Assembly (NCBI GenBank): GCA_015680685.1
Contig: MNCI01008925.1
Coordinates: 525,276-589,275 of the forward strand
Origin: Gnetum montanum
Lineage: Eukaryota; Streptophyta; Gnetopsida; Gnetales; Gnetaceae
DNA: 64,000 nt
Reading direction: 5' to 3'
Shown here: piece by piece, positions 46,509 to 58,291 of the stretch
Layout: each line of letters starts with the position of its first letter
Position numbering within the stretch: position 1 is the stretch's first letter
The notes under the pieces: generated by a model
Told to the model about the DNA's origin: nothing
The model's input: the letters and a program-made list of their open reading frames with translations, nothing else
Database searches by the model: none
Position numbers and translations under genes: made by a program

Positions 46509-47425
46509 TGATGAGTCACGTTAAGTTGGCTGCATCGACGAGGCCTCATCAATGTGGCCTTGTCAACTGGGCCTCATCAATGAGGCCTAGTCAATGCATC
46601 CTGTCAACATAGTGTCATATGTTGACTATAAATGCGTGCTTGCAACCGCATTTATGGCATAAGCAAATTGTAGTTGCATCGGAGCTCTTGCATTTTTTCC
46701 ATTCAAAAATTAGAATTTTTCCCTCGAGTGCCCATAGTAGGAGTCATTAAGTGTATGGATCTTTATTCAAACATTGTTGTACTTGAGCACGACAGTGTGT
46801 GCAACAATAAAGACAAGCCTTTTGATAAACCTTGCAACACTTTGGATAGATTAGCTATTTCATTTATGCATTCAATGTTTTCAATTATTTGTTAAATGTT
46901 TTCAATTATTTTGCAGATATTTTCCAACATTTGAGTTACCAAAGTAATTAAGCTAGATACATTAAATACATAAGTATGATCACTTGGAGCATGACACATA
47001 TTCACTTGGTAATCCCAACAGTGTTATTACTTGGTATGCCCAATAGCATAGTGCTTGGTTGCCCAGTAGTGGATACGTGGGGTCAAGATGTGTACGGAAA
47101 GTGGGAACAAATACTTATGTTAGGATTAGTTAAATGATTAGTTAATTAGTTCATTTAGATTAGTTAATCAAATTCCTTTTTATCTACATTTCAAGCACCC
47201 AACTATAAAACATAAAAATGATAAAAATCAAATGCCTCAATTACACTTAACCACACCAACGAATGTACAAGTGTAATTGGGAAGATAATGATTAACCTTA
47301 AGGCTAGATTCACTTCCTAAAGGACTAGTGCAACAGAATGACAAAGTCCACAGAATTTAACAAAGTCACACACAAACGCTTCATGATTCTTATGGTTGGG
47401 CATAGGGGTACCTCATTGCTCATCA
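46509..47425 (+). repeat. 5' LTR of element F (subfamily 3)
   Basis: The LTR runs from TGATGAGTCACG to CATTGCTCATCA (917 bp). The palindromes ATCGACGA-GGCC-TCATCAAT (46,534-46,553) and ATCAATGA-GGCC-TAGTCAAT (46,576-46,595), with intervening half-sites, precede TATAAAT at 46,627-46,633. Confidence 0.9.
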
Positions 47426-47426
47426 T

Positions 47427-47445
47427 TGGCACTGTTGCTGAGAAC
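47427..47445 (+). promoter_or_regulatory. Primer-binding site of element F
   Basis: TGGCACTGTTGCTGAGAAC follows the LTR by one base and resembles the tRNA-Asp complement with transition-type changes. Confidence 0.82.
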
Positions 47446-47546
47446 TTTGTTTGTGGAACGTGCTATTTAGGTTTAAGTGAATACCATTAATATCATTGTA
47501 TGAACCTCAAGGTTAATATCATTTCCACTATACATAAAAATTATAA

Positions 47547-50010
47547 ATGTACACTAATAATTTTATTTTATTTTGCAAAATTTATTTTTCTTCTTGCAAG
47601 CCCGAAGATACCAAACCATTGGTCCCACAAGAATGCAAAGTGGTATACACTCATCTAGATGAGGCTGTGCTGAATTTCACCTTCATCCTACATCAGGATG
47701 AACAGATGAGATGGTGTGATATGGAGGGAAACGTTGTCTTGTCCCTCAATCAATCTATGCAAAGGATGCTATTTAAAACTCCTAAGAAGTTGGGCATCTC
47801 AAATCTCCATGAAGAATACATTGTGGATGGATATGACACTTGAAACTACTATTCCACTAAAACACAACACAAGCAAGATCAATGTTAGGAGAAACTCCAT
47901 GAAGCTACCAAGGGGAAACATTACACTAATCCCTTGTTCCTACTAAATCAAGATGACATTGAGGATCCTCCTATTGAAGGTTCTCAACATAAAGATTCTC
48001 CACCCCTTGCTACTAGTGGTGAGGGTGTGAACCTGAACCTGTGATTCACTATCCATAAATTAGGTTCAAGAAAAAGTGCTAGCCAAGGTAGGGACTTGAG
48101 TAAACATCACAACAACAAGGGATCTAAGCATGGATATTGTAATAAACATAAGAGTGGTGGCAGTTCTAGCCCATCCTCCTCTTCATCTGCTTCATCTAAT
48201 TCCAAACATTCCTCTTCAATTGATGGTTCTCATGGAAGCCATCATCAAAACAACTATGATGAAGGTGATCAACGAGATAACAATGATCGTGAAGGCCACC
48301 AAAACCAAAGGGGTGGCCAAAACCATCATCAATATCACAAAAACAGTGATGATGATGAACTCTTATTAGCAACTTGAAGTATGCTCAACATTGCAGAGGT
48401 AGTGAAAATCCCAACCAAGCATATGAAGGATAGTCAGATCAAGCACCTAGACATGAACAATATCCTAAGATTTGAAGGGGGATACAACTCTAATCTGCAA
48501 ACACATCTATAAGCTTTTCAAGATGCCTGTGCCTTACAAAACATAGAAAACAAGTGGTAGAAACTCAAACTTTTCCTAAGGATACTCATCAAGGAAGCTG
48601 AAAGTTGATACCAATCCTTAGAGCTAGAATCTATCCATAGATGGAGTACCATGTTAAAACTATTCAATGAAAAATACCAGACATACTCCAAAGTGTCTAA
48701 TCTAAGAAGGAAAATCCAAGGCTAGAAACAAGGAGCACATGAACCCCTGCATGCTGCCATGGGACGATATTATTCACTCTTACACTAATGCCCTGACCAT
48801 GGTTATTCTCAAAGGAAACAACTTCACCACATCATAGATGGGCTTAGAGTAGAAATTAGAAGAACCCTTGGGGTGTATGCCCAAGGAAGATTTTCTAAAC
48901 TAAGAGCCCATCAAATCCAAAGGCTAATTGAGTAGGTAGCAAAAGAAGAAGGTGAGCTACGAAAGAGGGAAAGTGTTGAAGAGTATAATAGGGACCTATC
49001 CATCAAAAAATGAGAGGTCTAATTTTGTGATGAAGAGGAGTCACCACTCGATGAAGTGGTGAACAAATAGACCTTGTCCATCCAAAAATCTGTTTATAAC
49101 ATTTTAGCCAAGGTTGACAAGTTATGGAACTTTTTTGATGAAAATTTTTAAACTGCTTTGAAGATTGCTAAAGAATCCAAAGAGCAAAATAGAGATCGTA
49201 ATCGCAAGAGGTGAAAAGAAGCTGAACATGCCTACCAAATAGGTAAGGGCAAAGCTGCTACAGTAGAGGAAGTTATGGAGTCTAACTCTAATGATGAAAC
49301 TAAATGTAACATTTATCAATACAAACATCTAAAGGGATGTTGCCCTATAGTTTCACACTTACAAGAGTCTGGAGTGTATGAATTGAATATCACCTAGCAC
49401 ATAGACAAGCTCCAAGACAATTGCCTTACCCTCAAGGCTACCCAAGGCAATTCCACCAACAACAACAAGCTTACTATCCAAGTGGAACTCCTCCACAACC
49501 TTATGACCAATACCAATAGTGGTACGAACCACAATCGTGGGGAATGCCACCACCAAGGCAAAAGTACCCTTATAGGCAACCAAATCCATATGAGCACTAT
49601 GTTCAACAACCCATCTTCCCTAGAAGTTCTACAAGTGATACATCATTCCAACATCACTATTACCCTCTAGAGTACCACTGAGCACATTCACCATCTACTC
49701 GACAGGAAAACCCATATCCATATCCTCATCATCCTCCACATCCCTCTGCACCTACACCTCCACCTTCAACACAATTACCTCCTGCTTCATCTATGCAGGG
49801 TGAGATTCCTCCACAGCTACAACAACAAAATGCTACAAGGGCTATACACTCACAACCAATTTTTCAACCAAATGGTCCAAATAATTGATTAAGAAAAAGA
49901 CCTTTTCTCCAACCCAATAGACCTCTCTAGCCCTCACAACCTACTCTAACTGATCGTCCTACATCTCCATCACCCTCATCCTCTCTATCAAATACCTTTG
50001 AGTGCCCTTC
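47547..50010 (+). pseudogene. gag: gag of element F, degenerate
   Basis: The N-terminal block is open for 98 codons (47,547-47,843) with NFTFILHQDEQMRWCD. A Ser/His/Asn-rich variable segment is open at 48,096-48,377. The capsid core lies at about 48,440-48,960 (LFNEKYQTYSKVSNLRRKIQ, LHHIIDGLRVEIRRTLGVYAQGR). The knuckle-like CNIYQYKHLKGCC near 49,306 has its second Cys replaced by Tyr. A Pro/Gln-rich tail follows. Stops are numerous. The order is the same as in C and G. Confidence 0.78.
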
Positions 50011-50029
50011 AAACCAAGTTCTACCTAGG

Positions 50030-51010
50030 ATCTGCACTGTAATGCTAACTCATGTTGTTTCTAACTGGATCAAGGTTGGTAATCTTCCTATGAAAAGATC
50101 TAACCCAGGAAGTCCACTCATCTATCTATAGATTGTTGGACAAGAGTCATGTAAAGCTTTTCTTGACTTTAGTTTTAGAGTTAACCTCATCTCCCATGAT
50201 ATGTACAAGGCCTAAAACCTACCACCTCTTAAGAAGAGCAACATTGATTTAGAATTAGCAAATCAGTCAATTATTGTCCCTTTGGGATTAGTAGAGGATA
50301 TTGTGACCACAATTTGTGGGTGGTCCTATCTTGCTAATTTTTTGGTAATCAAGGTGGATAACTACAAAAATGACTTCCCCATCATTATGGAAAGGGTTTA
50401 GTTAAGCATGGTCAATGCATGAATGGATATAAGGGACCTATCTTTACAAATATCTAAGGAAAATGAGCTAGGCAAAATTAAGAAGAAGCATGTTTCATGC
50501 ATTGCATATAGTGGTAATGGGTGCAATTGTGTACAAAAGATATGATCCATCAAAAGCACATACATTAAGACATGCAATCACTGTGCAAAAGAAATTAATA
50601 TTCAACAGTGTCTATATGTAGCAACCACAAAACACAAGGGCATCCAATGGCTAATAGCTGATTCAGATAGCAGCACAATACGCATGGAGCCAACTAAGAG
50701 CTTAACATGTGCATATGTTGAAGGCATGAACAAAATTGAACAAGTTCATTTCCAATTCTCTAATGAAGATGATAATACCTATTGGGGAGAGTTGAAAATC
50801 CCTGATCACTTTAAGCGAGAGCCCTTAGAGCTAAAAAATTTACTGGTCAGTATGAAGTATGCATTTTTAAAGAATGGTAAATCGATCATAATTAATGCCA
50901 AACTTGCTCTTAAACAAAAAGAAAGGTTTTTGAAGGTGGTCAATAAATGGTTAATATCTTTTACTTGGTCATATCCAGAGCTAACAGAAATTGATCCAAG
51001 GATATGCTAG
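50030..51010 (+). pseudogene. Protease and linker of element F, inactive
   Basis: The DSGS active site reads DFSF (near 50,170), so Ser and Gly are lost. VPLGLVEDIVTTICGWSY and FPIIMERV follow at about 50,280-50,400. A linker region that stays open for 108 codons (50,684-51,010) ends in FTWSYPELTEIDPRIC, the segment just before RT in this lineage. Confidence 0.75.
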
Positions 51011-51059
51011 CATCGCATCTACACTGACCTAGCCATAAAGCCTAGAAAGTAGCTGCAAA

Positions 51060-51665
51060 GGTGACTGAACCCCAAATTGAAGCAAATCGTCAAAGAGGAA
51101 ATAGAACAACTCCTCAAGGCGAGGTTCATCTATCCAATCATGGAGAGTGAATGGGTTGACCCACTCATAATTATACCAAAGAAAGATGGCAAATGGTGGG
51201 TCTGCATCAACTTTAGGCTGTTGAAAATGGCAACATTTAAGGATCACTTTTCTTTGCCATTTGTGGATCAAGTATTAGACACCATATTTGGGAATTATTG
51301 TTATAGTTTCTTGGATGGTTATAGTAGTTATAACCAAGTCCAAATTGCACCAAAATATCAGGCCAAGACAATATTCATGAGTCCTTGGGGAACTTTTGCA
51401 TATTGTAAGATGCCATTTGGTCTGTGCAATGCCCTACAACATTTTAACACTTGATCCTTAGCATCTTTCAATAGCAAATAGGTAGTGGTGTTGAAGTCTT
51501 CATGGATGAATTTTCCACCTATGAAGCTACCTTTGAGTAAGCCTTGGACCGACTTGAGCAAGTACTGAAGAGATGTGTAGAGATAAACCTACGGATCAAC
51601 TAGCAAAAGAGCCATCTCATGGTCCAAGAAGGCATTGTGCTAGTGCACTAAATTTCATAGAAAGG
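51060..51665 (+). pseudogene. Reverse transcriptase of element F, inactive
   Basis: RT copies element RNA into cDNA. An open stretch of 125 codons (51,077-51,454) includes WVDPLIIIPKKDGKWWVC, the Athila-type LDGYSSYNQVQIAP and GTFAYCKMPFGLCNA. The catalytic loop reads EVFMDEFS near 51,500: the second Asp of MDD is Glu, so the enzyme could not have been active. Stops at Gln-type codons follow. Confidence 0.87.
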
Positions 51666-51824
51666 GATTAGAAAAGATAACATTCATCCAAGGAATAACA
51701 CACCAACCAAACACTATTAAAGATGTCCAATCATTCCCTGGACACACTGGTTACTGCCGATGATTTATAGAGAATTTCTTTAAGATCACAAAGTCGTTGG
51801 TAGAGCTTATAAAGAAAGATGCAC

Positions 51825-52320
51825 CCTTCATCTAGACCAAGGAATGTGAACATGCATTCCAACAATTAAAGGAGGAACTCGTAGAAACACTAATCCTATG
51901 AGCACCAGACTAGTCCAAACCTTTCCATATTATGATAGATGCATCTAACTTTGCCTTTGGAGTAGTGCTCACATGGATGGATGATAATAAACATCCATAC
52001 TACATCATTTCACAAGTTGAAGCATTGTGGGAGCATAGTTAAATTACACCACCATAGAGAAAGAATTAATGATAGTGGTGTACGTGCTAGAAAAGTTTAG
52101 GCACTATGTGCTTGGTTACAAAGTATTTGTGCATATAGACCATAGTGTAATTTGCTTCCTCATGAATAAGCTAATGGTGAGCCCTCATGTCATATGGTGG
52201 CATGTGATCTTGCAGTAATTTAACCTCACTATGGTAGATCAAAAATGGATCAATAATGTGGCCACTAACCACCTCTCTCACTTAAGATGGGATAATAAAG
52301 AGGAGGAGAGCCTACTCTCT
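51825..52320 (+). pseudogene. RNase H of element F, degenerate
   Basis: It begins at KECEHAFQQLKEEL and FHIMIDASNFAFGVVL (about 51,925-51,970), with the catalytic Asp kept. It continues with LEKFRHYVLGYK and ends near the NHLSHL segment. Several TAG/TAA stops interrupt it. Confidence 0.75.
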
Positions 52321-52429
52321 AATCAGTTTCCAGATGAACTCCTCTTTACAAGAGCAATGAATGAACAAACACCTAAAAAAGCAATATACTATAATGACAT
52401 CCTCACATATCTTCCCACTCAAGAGATGC

Positions 52430-53630
52430 CACAAGACTTGGATTTTAGAAAGAAGCAATAGTTTCTACATCAGGCCAAATACTTCATGGAAATCAATAAA
52501 CACCTTTACAAGGTGTGTGCTAATGGCCTGATCCGTTTTTGTGTCCCCGATGAAGATCAACTATGCATTCTTCAGAATGCTCACAAAGAACCTTGCAAAG
52601 GCCACTATGCAGGGAGATTCATGGCCATAAAATTCTTGATGGCAGGATACTATTAGCCTACAATCTTTAGGGATGCCTGCCAATTCATCAAGTCTTATGA
52701 ATGTTGTCAATGTGACGGGGCACTGATCGCCCGCATGGAAGGTCCTTGATAGTGGATTCAGCCACTAGAACCTTTCGACATATGGGGCATTAACTTCATG
52801 GGTCCCATCACACCCATGTTTAATAGAAAGGTGTATATTATAGTAGAAGTTGACTACTGCACAACATGGTTAGAAGTCGCAGCCATTACTGATTGTACAT
52901 CATCCACTACTACCAAATTTATACAACAAAATATCATGAATAGGTTTGGGATACCACATTCACTAATTTCTGATAATGGAACTCATTTCATAGGTGCCAC
53001 ATTTAGAAAATTAATGCAACGCTTGAGAGTAGAACATAAATTAACAACACCTTATCACCCCCCAAGCCAATGGTCAAGCAGAGGTAACTAGCCAAGAGAT
53101 TACAAAAATACTAACACAAACCATTAGCAAGTATAAGAAGGATTGGAGTACAAAGCTTAATGATGTTCTTTGGGGTTATTGTTCAACTTGGGAACTTCCT
53201 ATTGGCTATTTTCCCTACGAGTTAGTGTATGGGAAACTTCCAACACTTCCAATCCAATCCGAGCTCCGCACACTCTCAACAACATATGAACTAAATCTTG
53301 ACCTAAGTCTAGCATAGAAAGAAAGATTAATCAACCTAAACGTGTTAGATGAAAATTGATTAGTAGCCCTATCCTTGAATGAGGTGAACAAGGCATTCAA
53401 CAAGCAATGTCATGACCTTAGAATCAAGAAAGTAAAAATTCAACTAGGAGATAAGGTTCTCTACCGAAACCCCACACATATACCCCAAAAGATAAAACCT
53501 TTTTGGGCTATGATAATTGATCAAACCTTTTCCTCTAGGGCTATGATAATTTACAAACCTACTAACCGAAATAAAAAGTAGTTGTTCAACATCCAACAAG
53601 TAAAGCCTTTTCTAGAAATAAGATAGGTCC
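52430..53630 (+). pseudogene. Integrase of element F, degenerate
   Basis: The zinc-binding part contains NAHKEPCKGHYAG (about 52,575) and ECCQCDG. In the core the first catalytic Asp is lost (INFMGP for IDFMGP, 52,790), the second is kept (SDNGTHF, 52,970), and the Glu is kept (NGQAEVTS, 53,070). A single-base frame change in a C run separates the last two. The C-terminal LGDKVLYRNPTH and FNIQQVKPF follow; there is no chromodomain. Confidence 0.83.
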
Positions 53631-55024
53631 GTGCAACTACTACCTCAACAGATGGGCAACCACATTCTATTTTTTGAATCTCTTCTTTCTAACTCAGTCG
53701 TGAGGGAGATGTCCATCCATGCTAACCATCAAACTGGCTCTTTGTTTTTCTACTTTTTATTTTTCACATTTTTGATCTTTACAAATTATTTATTTTACAA
53801 ATTATTGATTTTTCAATTTTTCTAATTTTACACCATCTTTAGTACTTTTGAACTTTCTTGACTAGTTTACATTTTCTTATATATTTTGCTTTGTTTGGTT
53901 TGATTTAAGTGTGATATTTCCTCATTTTTGCTAATAAAAACTACTTTATTATCATAAAACACAATGTTGTTATTGTTGTTTACTAATGATGGTTTGTGCT
54001 TAATGTATGATTGTTGATGTCTAGTTTCTATTTTTGAATTCTGATGTCTGATGACTTTGACATGGTTTATTTTTAATGGAATAGATAGTGAGTCCACATC
54101 ATCTGCCCCTCCAAAGAACTCTATGGTTTTCCTTATTCTGGGAATTTGAGATCCTTTCCATTAAAAAACTTTTAATCAATTGGTGACCTTGGTAATTCCA
54201 AAATTAGGAAGGATTCAAAGGTTTGTAAAGGGTATGACTTCAAGGAGACTCATTACTCTTTGTACTTTTCTACTTGCTTGAGTGCTCAAGTGTTTTTCAT
54301 GGACTTCTTGTCATCCCACACCAACCACTAATAGGAAGTCAAATAACATCGTTGCATGATGTGGTTCCCATTCAAAAAAAAAAAAAGAAAATGATGGGAA
54401 TTCAAAGCACACCCCTTCAACACAAATAAGTCCTCACATGGTGTGGTTCCCATTTCAAAAGAAAAATCAAAACTATGGGAATTCAAAGCATACCCTTGGA
54501 TAAATACATGGGCTACAAGCACTAGTTATGGGACTCAAATAGCATTCACCTATGCTTGAAGGTTCCCTCTAACTAAGGCCCTCTCTCTCACTTCCTACTT
54601 CTCTTTTCTTCTCATTATGGAACAATCGTTGTTTTGTGGAAGTATCCTTATGTCTCGAGTGGGTGGATCGATCTTAGAGTGGCGATGTGAAGTCACTGAA
54701 AGCATATGGTTTTGGTCTAGACTGAGGATGAAACTTCCTAGGTTATTTTAACCACAAATTCCACAAGGGACTTCTTATGACCTTAATTTGGAACTCCATT
54801 CCACCTTCTCTATCATCCATCCATGCTGCCATAACTCACCTCATTGTCATGTTCTATGTTATGCTCTATGTCTTGGTCTGATGTGTTAGGATTCTTAAGT
54901 AGATTCTTTTGGGTTGGTCTTTAACTTCTCATGACCATTAATTGACTATGGGGCCCACGAACTCCTTGGTTGAGGTTATGTAAGGGCAAAAATGACATGA
55001 GCCTGCTATGGGGAGGACACACTT
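53631..55024 (+). other. Post-pol spacer of element F
   Basis: It begins with the PPT-like seam AACTCAGTCGTGAGGGAGATG (about 53,693). Two imperfect 85-bp units with CATGGTGTGGTTCCCATT lie at 54,345-54,510. It is non-coding, homologous to the spacers of C, E and G, and ends where the solo LTR was inserted. Confidence 0.65.
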
Positions 55025-55823
55025 TGATGAGTCGCCATTTAGTCAACCGCAATATCATGTACGTGATATCGCAGCCTATCTCCTCATCTATAAATAAGAG
55101 GTAGACAGTTCCAATATGCATCAGTTAGTTATCAGTAAGTTAGTTCTTAGTTTAAGTGTTTAATTTCTTTCTCTCAACCCTTTTCCTCTCAATGTATGCC
55201 CACAATGTGGTGATTGTAATTGTACGGCATCCTTTATTCGAGTGTGATGTACTTGGACAAGCACATGACTAGAAACAAAGATCAAGATTACTTCATCATC
55301 GCAGCATTCACTTAGTTTAATTATTTATTTAATTGTCATTTACTGCTTTCTTAGTTAATCTCTCTCACCCTTAACTCCTTTTAAACGTGGAATGAGTACG
55401 ACTTGATCACGAGCATTTAAGTGTGACTACTTAGTAACCCAGTAGCATACCTAGGATCTGCACTTAGTAATCCCAGTGGTAGTCATGCACGAGGTCCAAG
55501 ATGTGTAGGAATGATTGAGGAACGGTTGCTCATCGCACTTAGGCTAGCTTAGATTCTCTCTCACCCTTTCTCTCTTAGCTTAGTTAATATTATCTTCCAT
55601 CGTCTTCAGGAGTAGCATTAGCATAGAAATACATCATGCACCTCACTCTAGACTAAACCATACGTGACAAAGTTAACACTAGTCCAGATGGGAAGATAGC
55701 GAACTGTGACCTAAGGATAACTGTCTAGATACCACAACTAGTCCGTTTGCGAAGTTCGACCAAATCACACATGAGATGCTTGTATTCGTATGGTTGAGTG
55801 TAGGGGTACCTCGCCATTCATCA
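55025..55823 (+). repeat. Solo LTR (subfamily 1, short form) inserted in element F
   Basis: This 799-bp LTR runs from TGATGAGTCGCC to GCCATTCATCA, with the perfect target duplication CACTT at 55,020-55,024 and 55,824-55,828. The empty site is visible in E (minus) and in C (26,010), where GGATCCACTTGCATA is uninterrupted. The palindrome AATATCAT-GTAC-GTGATATC lies at 55,051-55,070 and TATAAATAAGAGG at about 55,090. It results from LTR-LTR recombination of a full element and is closely related to the LTR of A. Confidence 0.95.
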
Positions 55824-56113
55824 CACTTGCATAGCTCTTGGCTTGGTTAGTTAAGGTTTCTTACCTTTGACATTGCCACAACTTGACCTTTTGTGTATTC
55901 CATTGCGTAAACTGCTCAATACTCCTTAATCTTTCATTTCATTTATCCACTAAATCAAATTTTCTTCTTTTTCCAAAATTTATAAGCTTCAGCACCCTCT
56001 TCTCATGTTTTCATACTATTCTTGGTCTTCTAAGTTTCCATTTGACCCCAATTTCATCCAAAAATTCCTTATATTTTAAAAGTTTGACCAAGTCAATGGT
56101 GGTTGTTGACTAC

Positions 56114-56202
56114 ATTGACAAGGCCTCGTCGATGTAGTTGACCATGTTGACAAGGCCTCATTGACTAGGCCTCATTAATGCAATGCTTAGATCCTATATA
56201 TA
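56114..56202 (+). promoter_or_regulatory. Internal promoter of element F: palindrome array + TATA
   Basis: Three 20-bp subfamily 3 units lie at 56,114-56,133 (ATTGACAA-GGCC-TCGTCGAT), 56,146-56,165 (GTTGACAA-GGCC-TCATTGAC) and 56,160-56,179 (ATTGACTA-GGCC-TCATTAAT). TATATATA follows at 56,195-56,202. The same motif class occurs in the LTR of F. The TATA-to-donor distance is about 148-155 nt, as in E. Confidence 0.7.
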
Positions 56203-56349
56203 CTATCATGCACTTAGGAATTTTTTGTAAATTACTCATAACACATGGGGAGTTTTTGCAATTTTTTAGAGCCCAAAACCTTCCAGAGCTCATAACTTTC
56301 CAACTATTTGTCCAAATCACTCCATTTTTTGATCCTATGCTTACCAAAG

Positions 56350-56641
56350 GTAAGATCTTTATCATGGGGGCCATAAACCGTAAGGTTTCAGATGAAAATT
56401 TTTGAAAATTTTTCTAACTCCCCCAAGGGTTACTAACATTAACCACATATAAACATCAACTTTTTCAAGGGTTAACCCCTCCAACAACCTCCAGGATGAC
56501 ATAAAATAAATAATATTTGGGTTAATTAAATCATCCATAATTACAACTTAGTCAAGTGTAACTATTCTCAAGAGTTCAGGTATCCTAATTGTTTTAAGGT
56601 TACATAATGATTGCTAATCCATTGTCTTATTGTGATTACAA
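56350..56641 (+). other. Probable intron before ORF2 of element F
   Basis: The donor CCAAAG|GTAAGATC at 56,350 is a near-consensus plant 5' splice site. A PPT-like ATCATGGGGG lies at 56,361-56,370, a branch point TTGCTAAT at about 56,610, and the acceptor position TTGTGATTACAA ends at 56,641. The final AG is mutated to AA in this copy. ATGGC follows directly. Confidence 0.7.
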
Positions 56642-57130
56642 ATGGCACCCAAACAAAAATTTCCACAGGAAGGAGAACCCTCACAACCATGGGAGAAATG
56701 ACCCAGAGCTGGAAGGGGCCAACAAAAATAAGGCCAAGAACTACCAGAGGTGACCCATGCAATGGGACCTCTTCAGGAGAAGCTTGAAGTGGAATCTGTT
56801 TAATAAATTCTATAAGAAGAAGTGCCAACCAAACAATTACAAAGAGCAGAAGTGCTTGGACCTATGCCAAGGCTTGATGTCACTTTGACCCAAGCCTGCC
56901 TAGACATCGTTTGGTCCTGAGACATTCAAAGATTGGTTCTTCGAGAGGTCAACTTTGGGCCATTTTTGGAGAATGCTCTAGAGGATGTTAAGATGCAACT
57001 ATAAACCTCTCCCATGTGGCCAATCATCACGTCCAGTGGGAAATGGTACATGGGAGAGATCTATCTCTTCTAGAGTACTCGAAGGCTAGGGTCCATTGTC
57101 AAGATCAAGGACATGGTAGGAAATGCAGAT
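56642..57130 (+). pseudogene. ORF2 of element F, N-terminal fragment
   Basis: It starts at the ATG after the intron (ATGGCACCC) and matches E through the ENALEDVKMQL, SPMWPIITSSGKWYMGEIYLF and VKIKD blocks. Homology ends near 57,130. The remaining two thirds (the LPFPC block, coiled coil and tail) and the 3' LTR are missing. Internal stops are present. Confidence 0.7.
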
Positions 57131-58291
57131 TATGGGAACCTAGATGTTCCCTAGGGATCTATGTCAATGTTTGTTCTCAGAGATATTTAGCATGCTTCCT
57201 TGATGCAAGCTTCCAAAGAACGATGCTTATCCCACCTCTCAAGGCAAAAAGGAAAGGATAAAAGATGCAATTGCAACTAATCCTTGCTATATATGAGATA
57301 TAGTGGTTGTATTGAAATATGTGAATGGAGGACTATCTCAAGGCCAGTTTCCCTGATCATCCTCCACTTGTTCAAGCATTTAGGCAAGAAAACTCAATGC
57401 TAGACATACTCAATGGTTTTAGATGATAAAAAGTGTTGGTATGCCTTGATAGCATCTTGGAGAAATTTTTCAAACAAAATTTTGGTCTCCTCCCTTACTG
57501 TGGATATGGGGTATAGTGTTCCATGATGGAAATGTGGATAGTGGTGTTGGTTCATCCATGGATGATAAGGTCAAAATAAAGAGATTTACCTCTAAACCTT
57601 ATTCGAAAGGAGGATTTCACTCAAATTCCTTCCTACTAGCCTTAAATTGTGTTAGAGAATAAAAAAAAGAATGATGGTTGTTGGTGTGCATGATGATCTA
57701 GTGCTTAGAAGAAGAACATGGGGTTTTAGCAAGCTTGAGTCCACTTATTAAGACATACTTCTCTTGGAGCATATCCTCCTTGAGATGTGGTCTCATAAGT
57801 TCATCAACATGGCTAAAAATGAATCATGGTGAGCCTTTAAATCGATGATGATAAAAAAATTATATCTCTGGGTGTTGATGGGTGCTAAGAAGTCATTCAT
57901 AAGAAATTCAGCTAGACTTGTGAGAGAGGAGCACATCCTCTTACATCAATACAAGACTATGCTAGAGGATAAGTCTCTTAGACCTAAATCAAGGGATGGA
58001 TCTAAGGGATGCCTTAGGGACATTGGTCCTTTGGGTTGGCCTTATCCCTCTTGTCATGGAGTAGAGATGGTTTTTAGATTCCTCCAAGTGCTCTTTGTGT
58101 TTTATGCAAGACTTTGGTTAAAATGATGTATTAGGTATTGGGGTTGATACCTTCCTTTAAGGCTTACATCATTTGAGTTAAGTGACTTCCCTAAATTGAT
58201 GGAGATCCAAACTTGTACTTAAAGTGTACTCTCAAACCTTATCTTAGGCTTTGCTCCAAGGACATCACTTATTTTGTGCAAGGAAGAATTG
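57131..58291 (+). other. Unclassified sequence upstream of R3b
   Basis: One reading frame stays open for 93 codons at 57,845-58,126 (with MGAKKSFIRNSARLVREEH and LRDIGPLGWPYP), preceded by other open pieces in shifting frames. I do not recognise the protein. It probably belongs to the same old repeat as R3b. Confidence 0.35.

Larger units (their letters stand above)
46509..57130 (+). mobile_element. Element F: near-complete Athila-like element, 3' end lost
   Basis: It has a 5' LTR, primer site, gag, protease, RT, RNase H, integrase, spacer, internal promoter, intron and the first part of ORF2. Near 57,130 homology to other ORF2 copies stops and unrelated sequence begins; no 3' LTR is present. 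It is inserted in the spacer of E after GAGTC (46,504-46,508); the second copy of that duplication was not found. A solo LTR sits at 55,025-55,823. This is the only element here that preserves the full module order gag-pol-ORF2. Confidence 0.87.
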
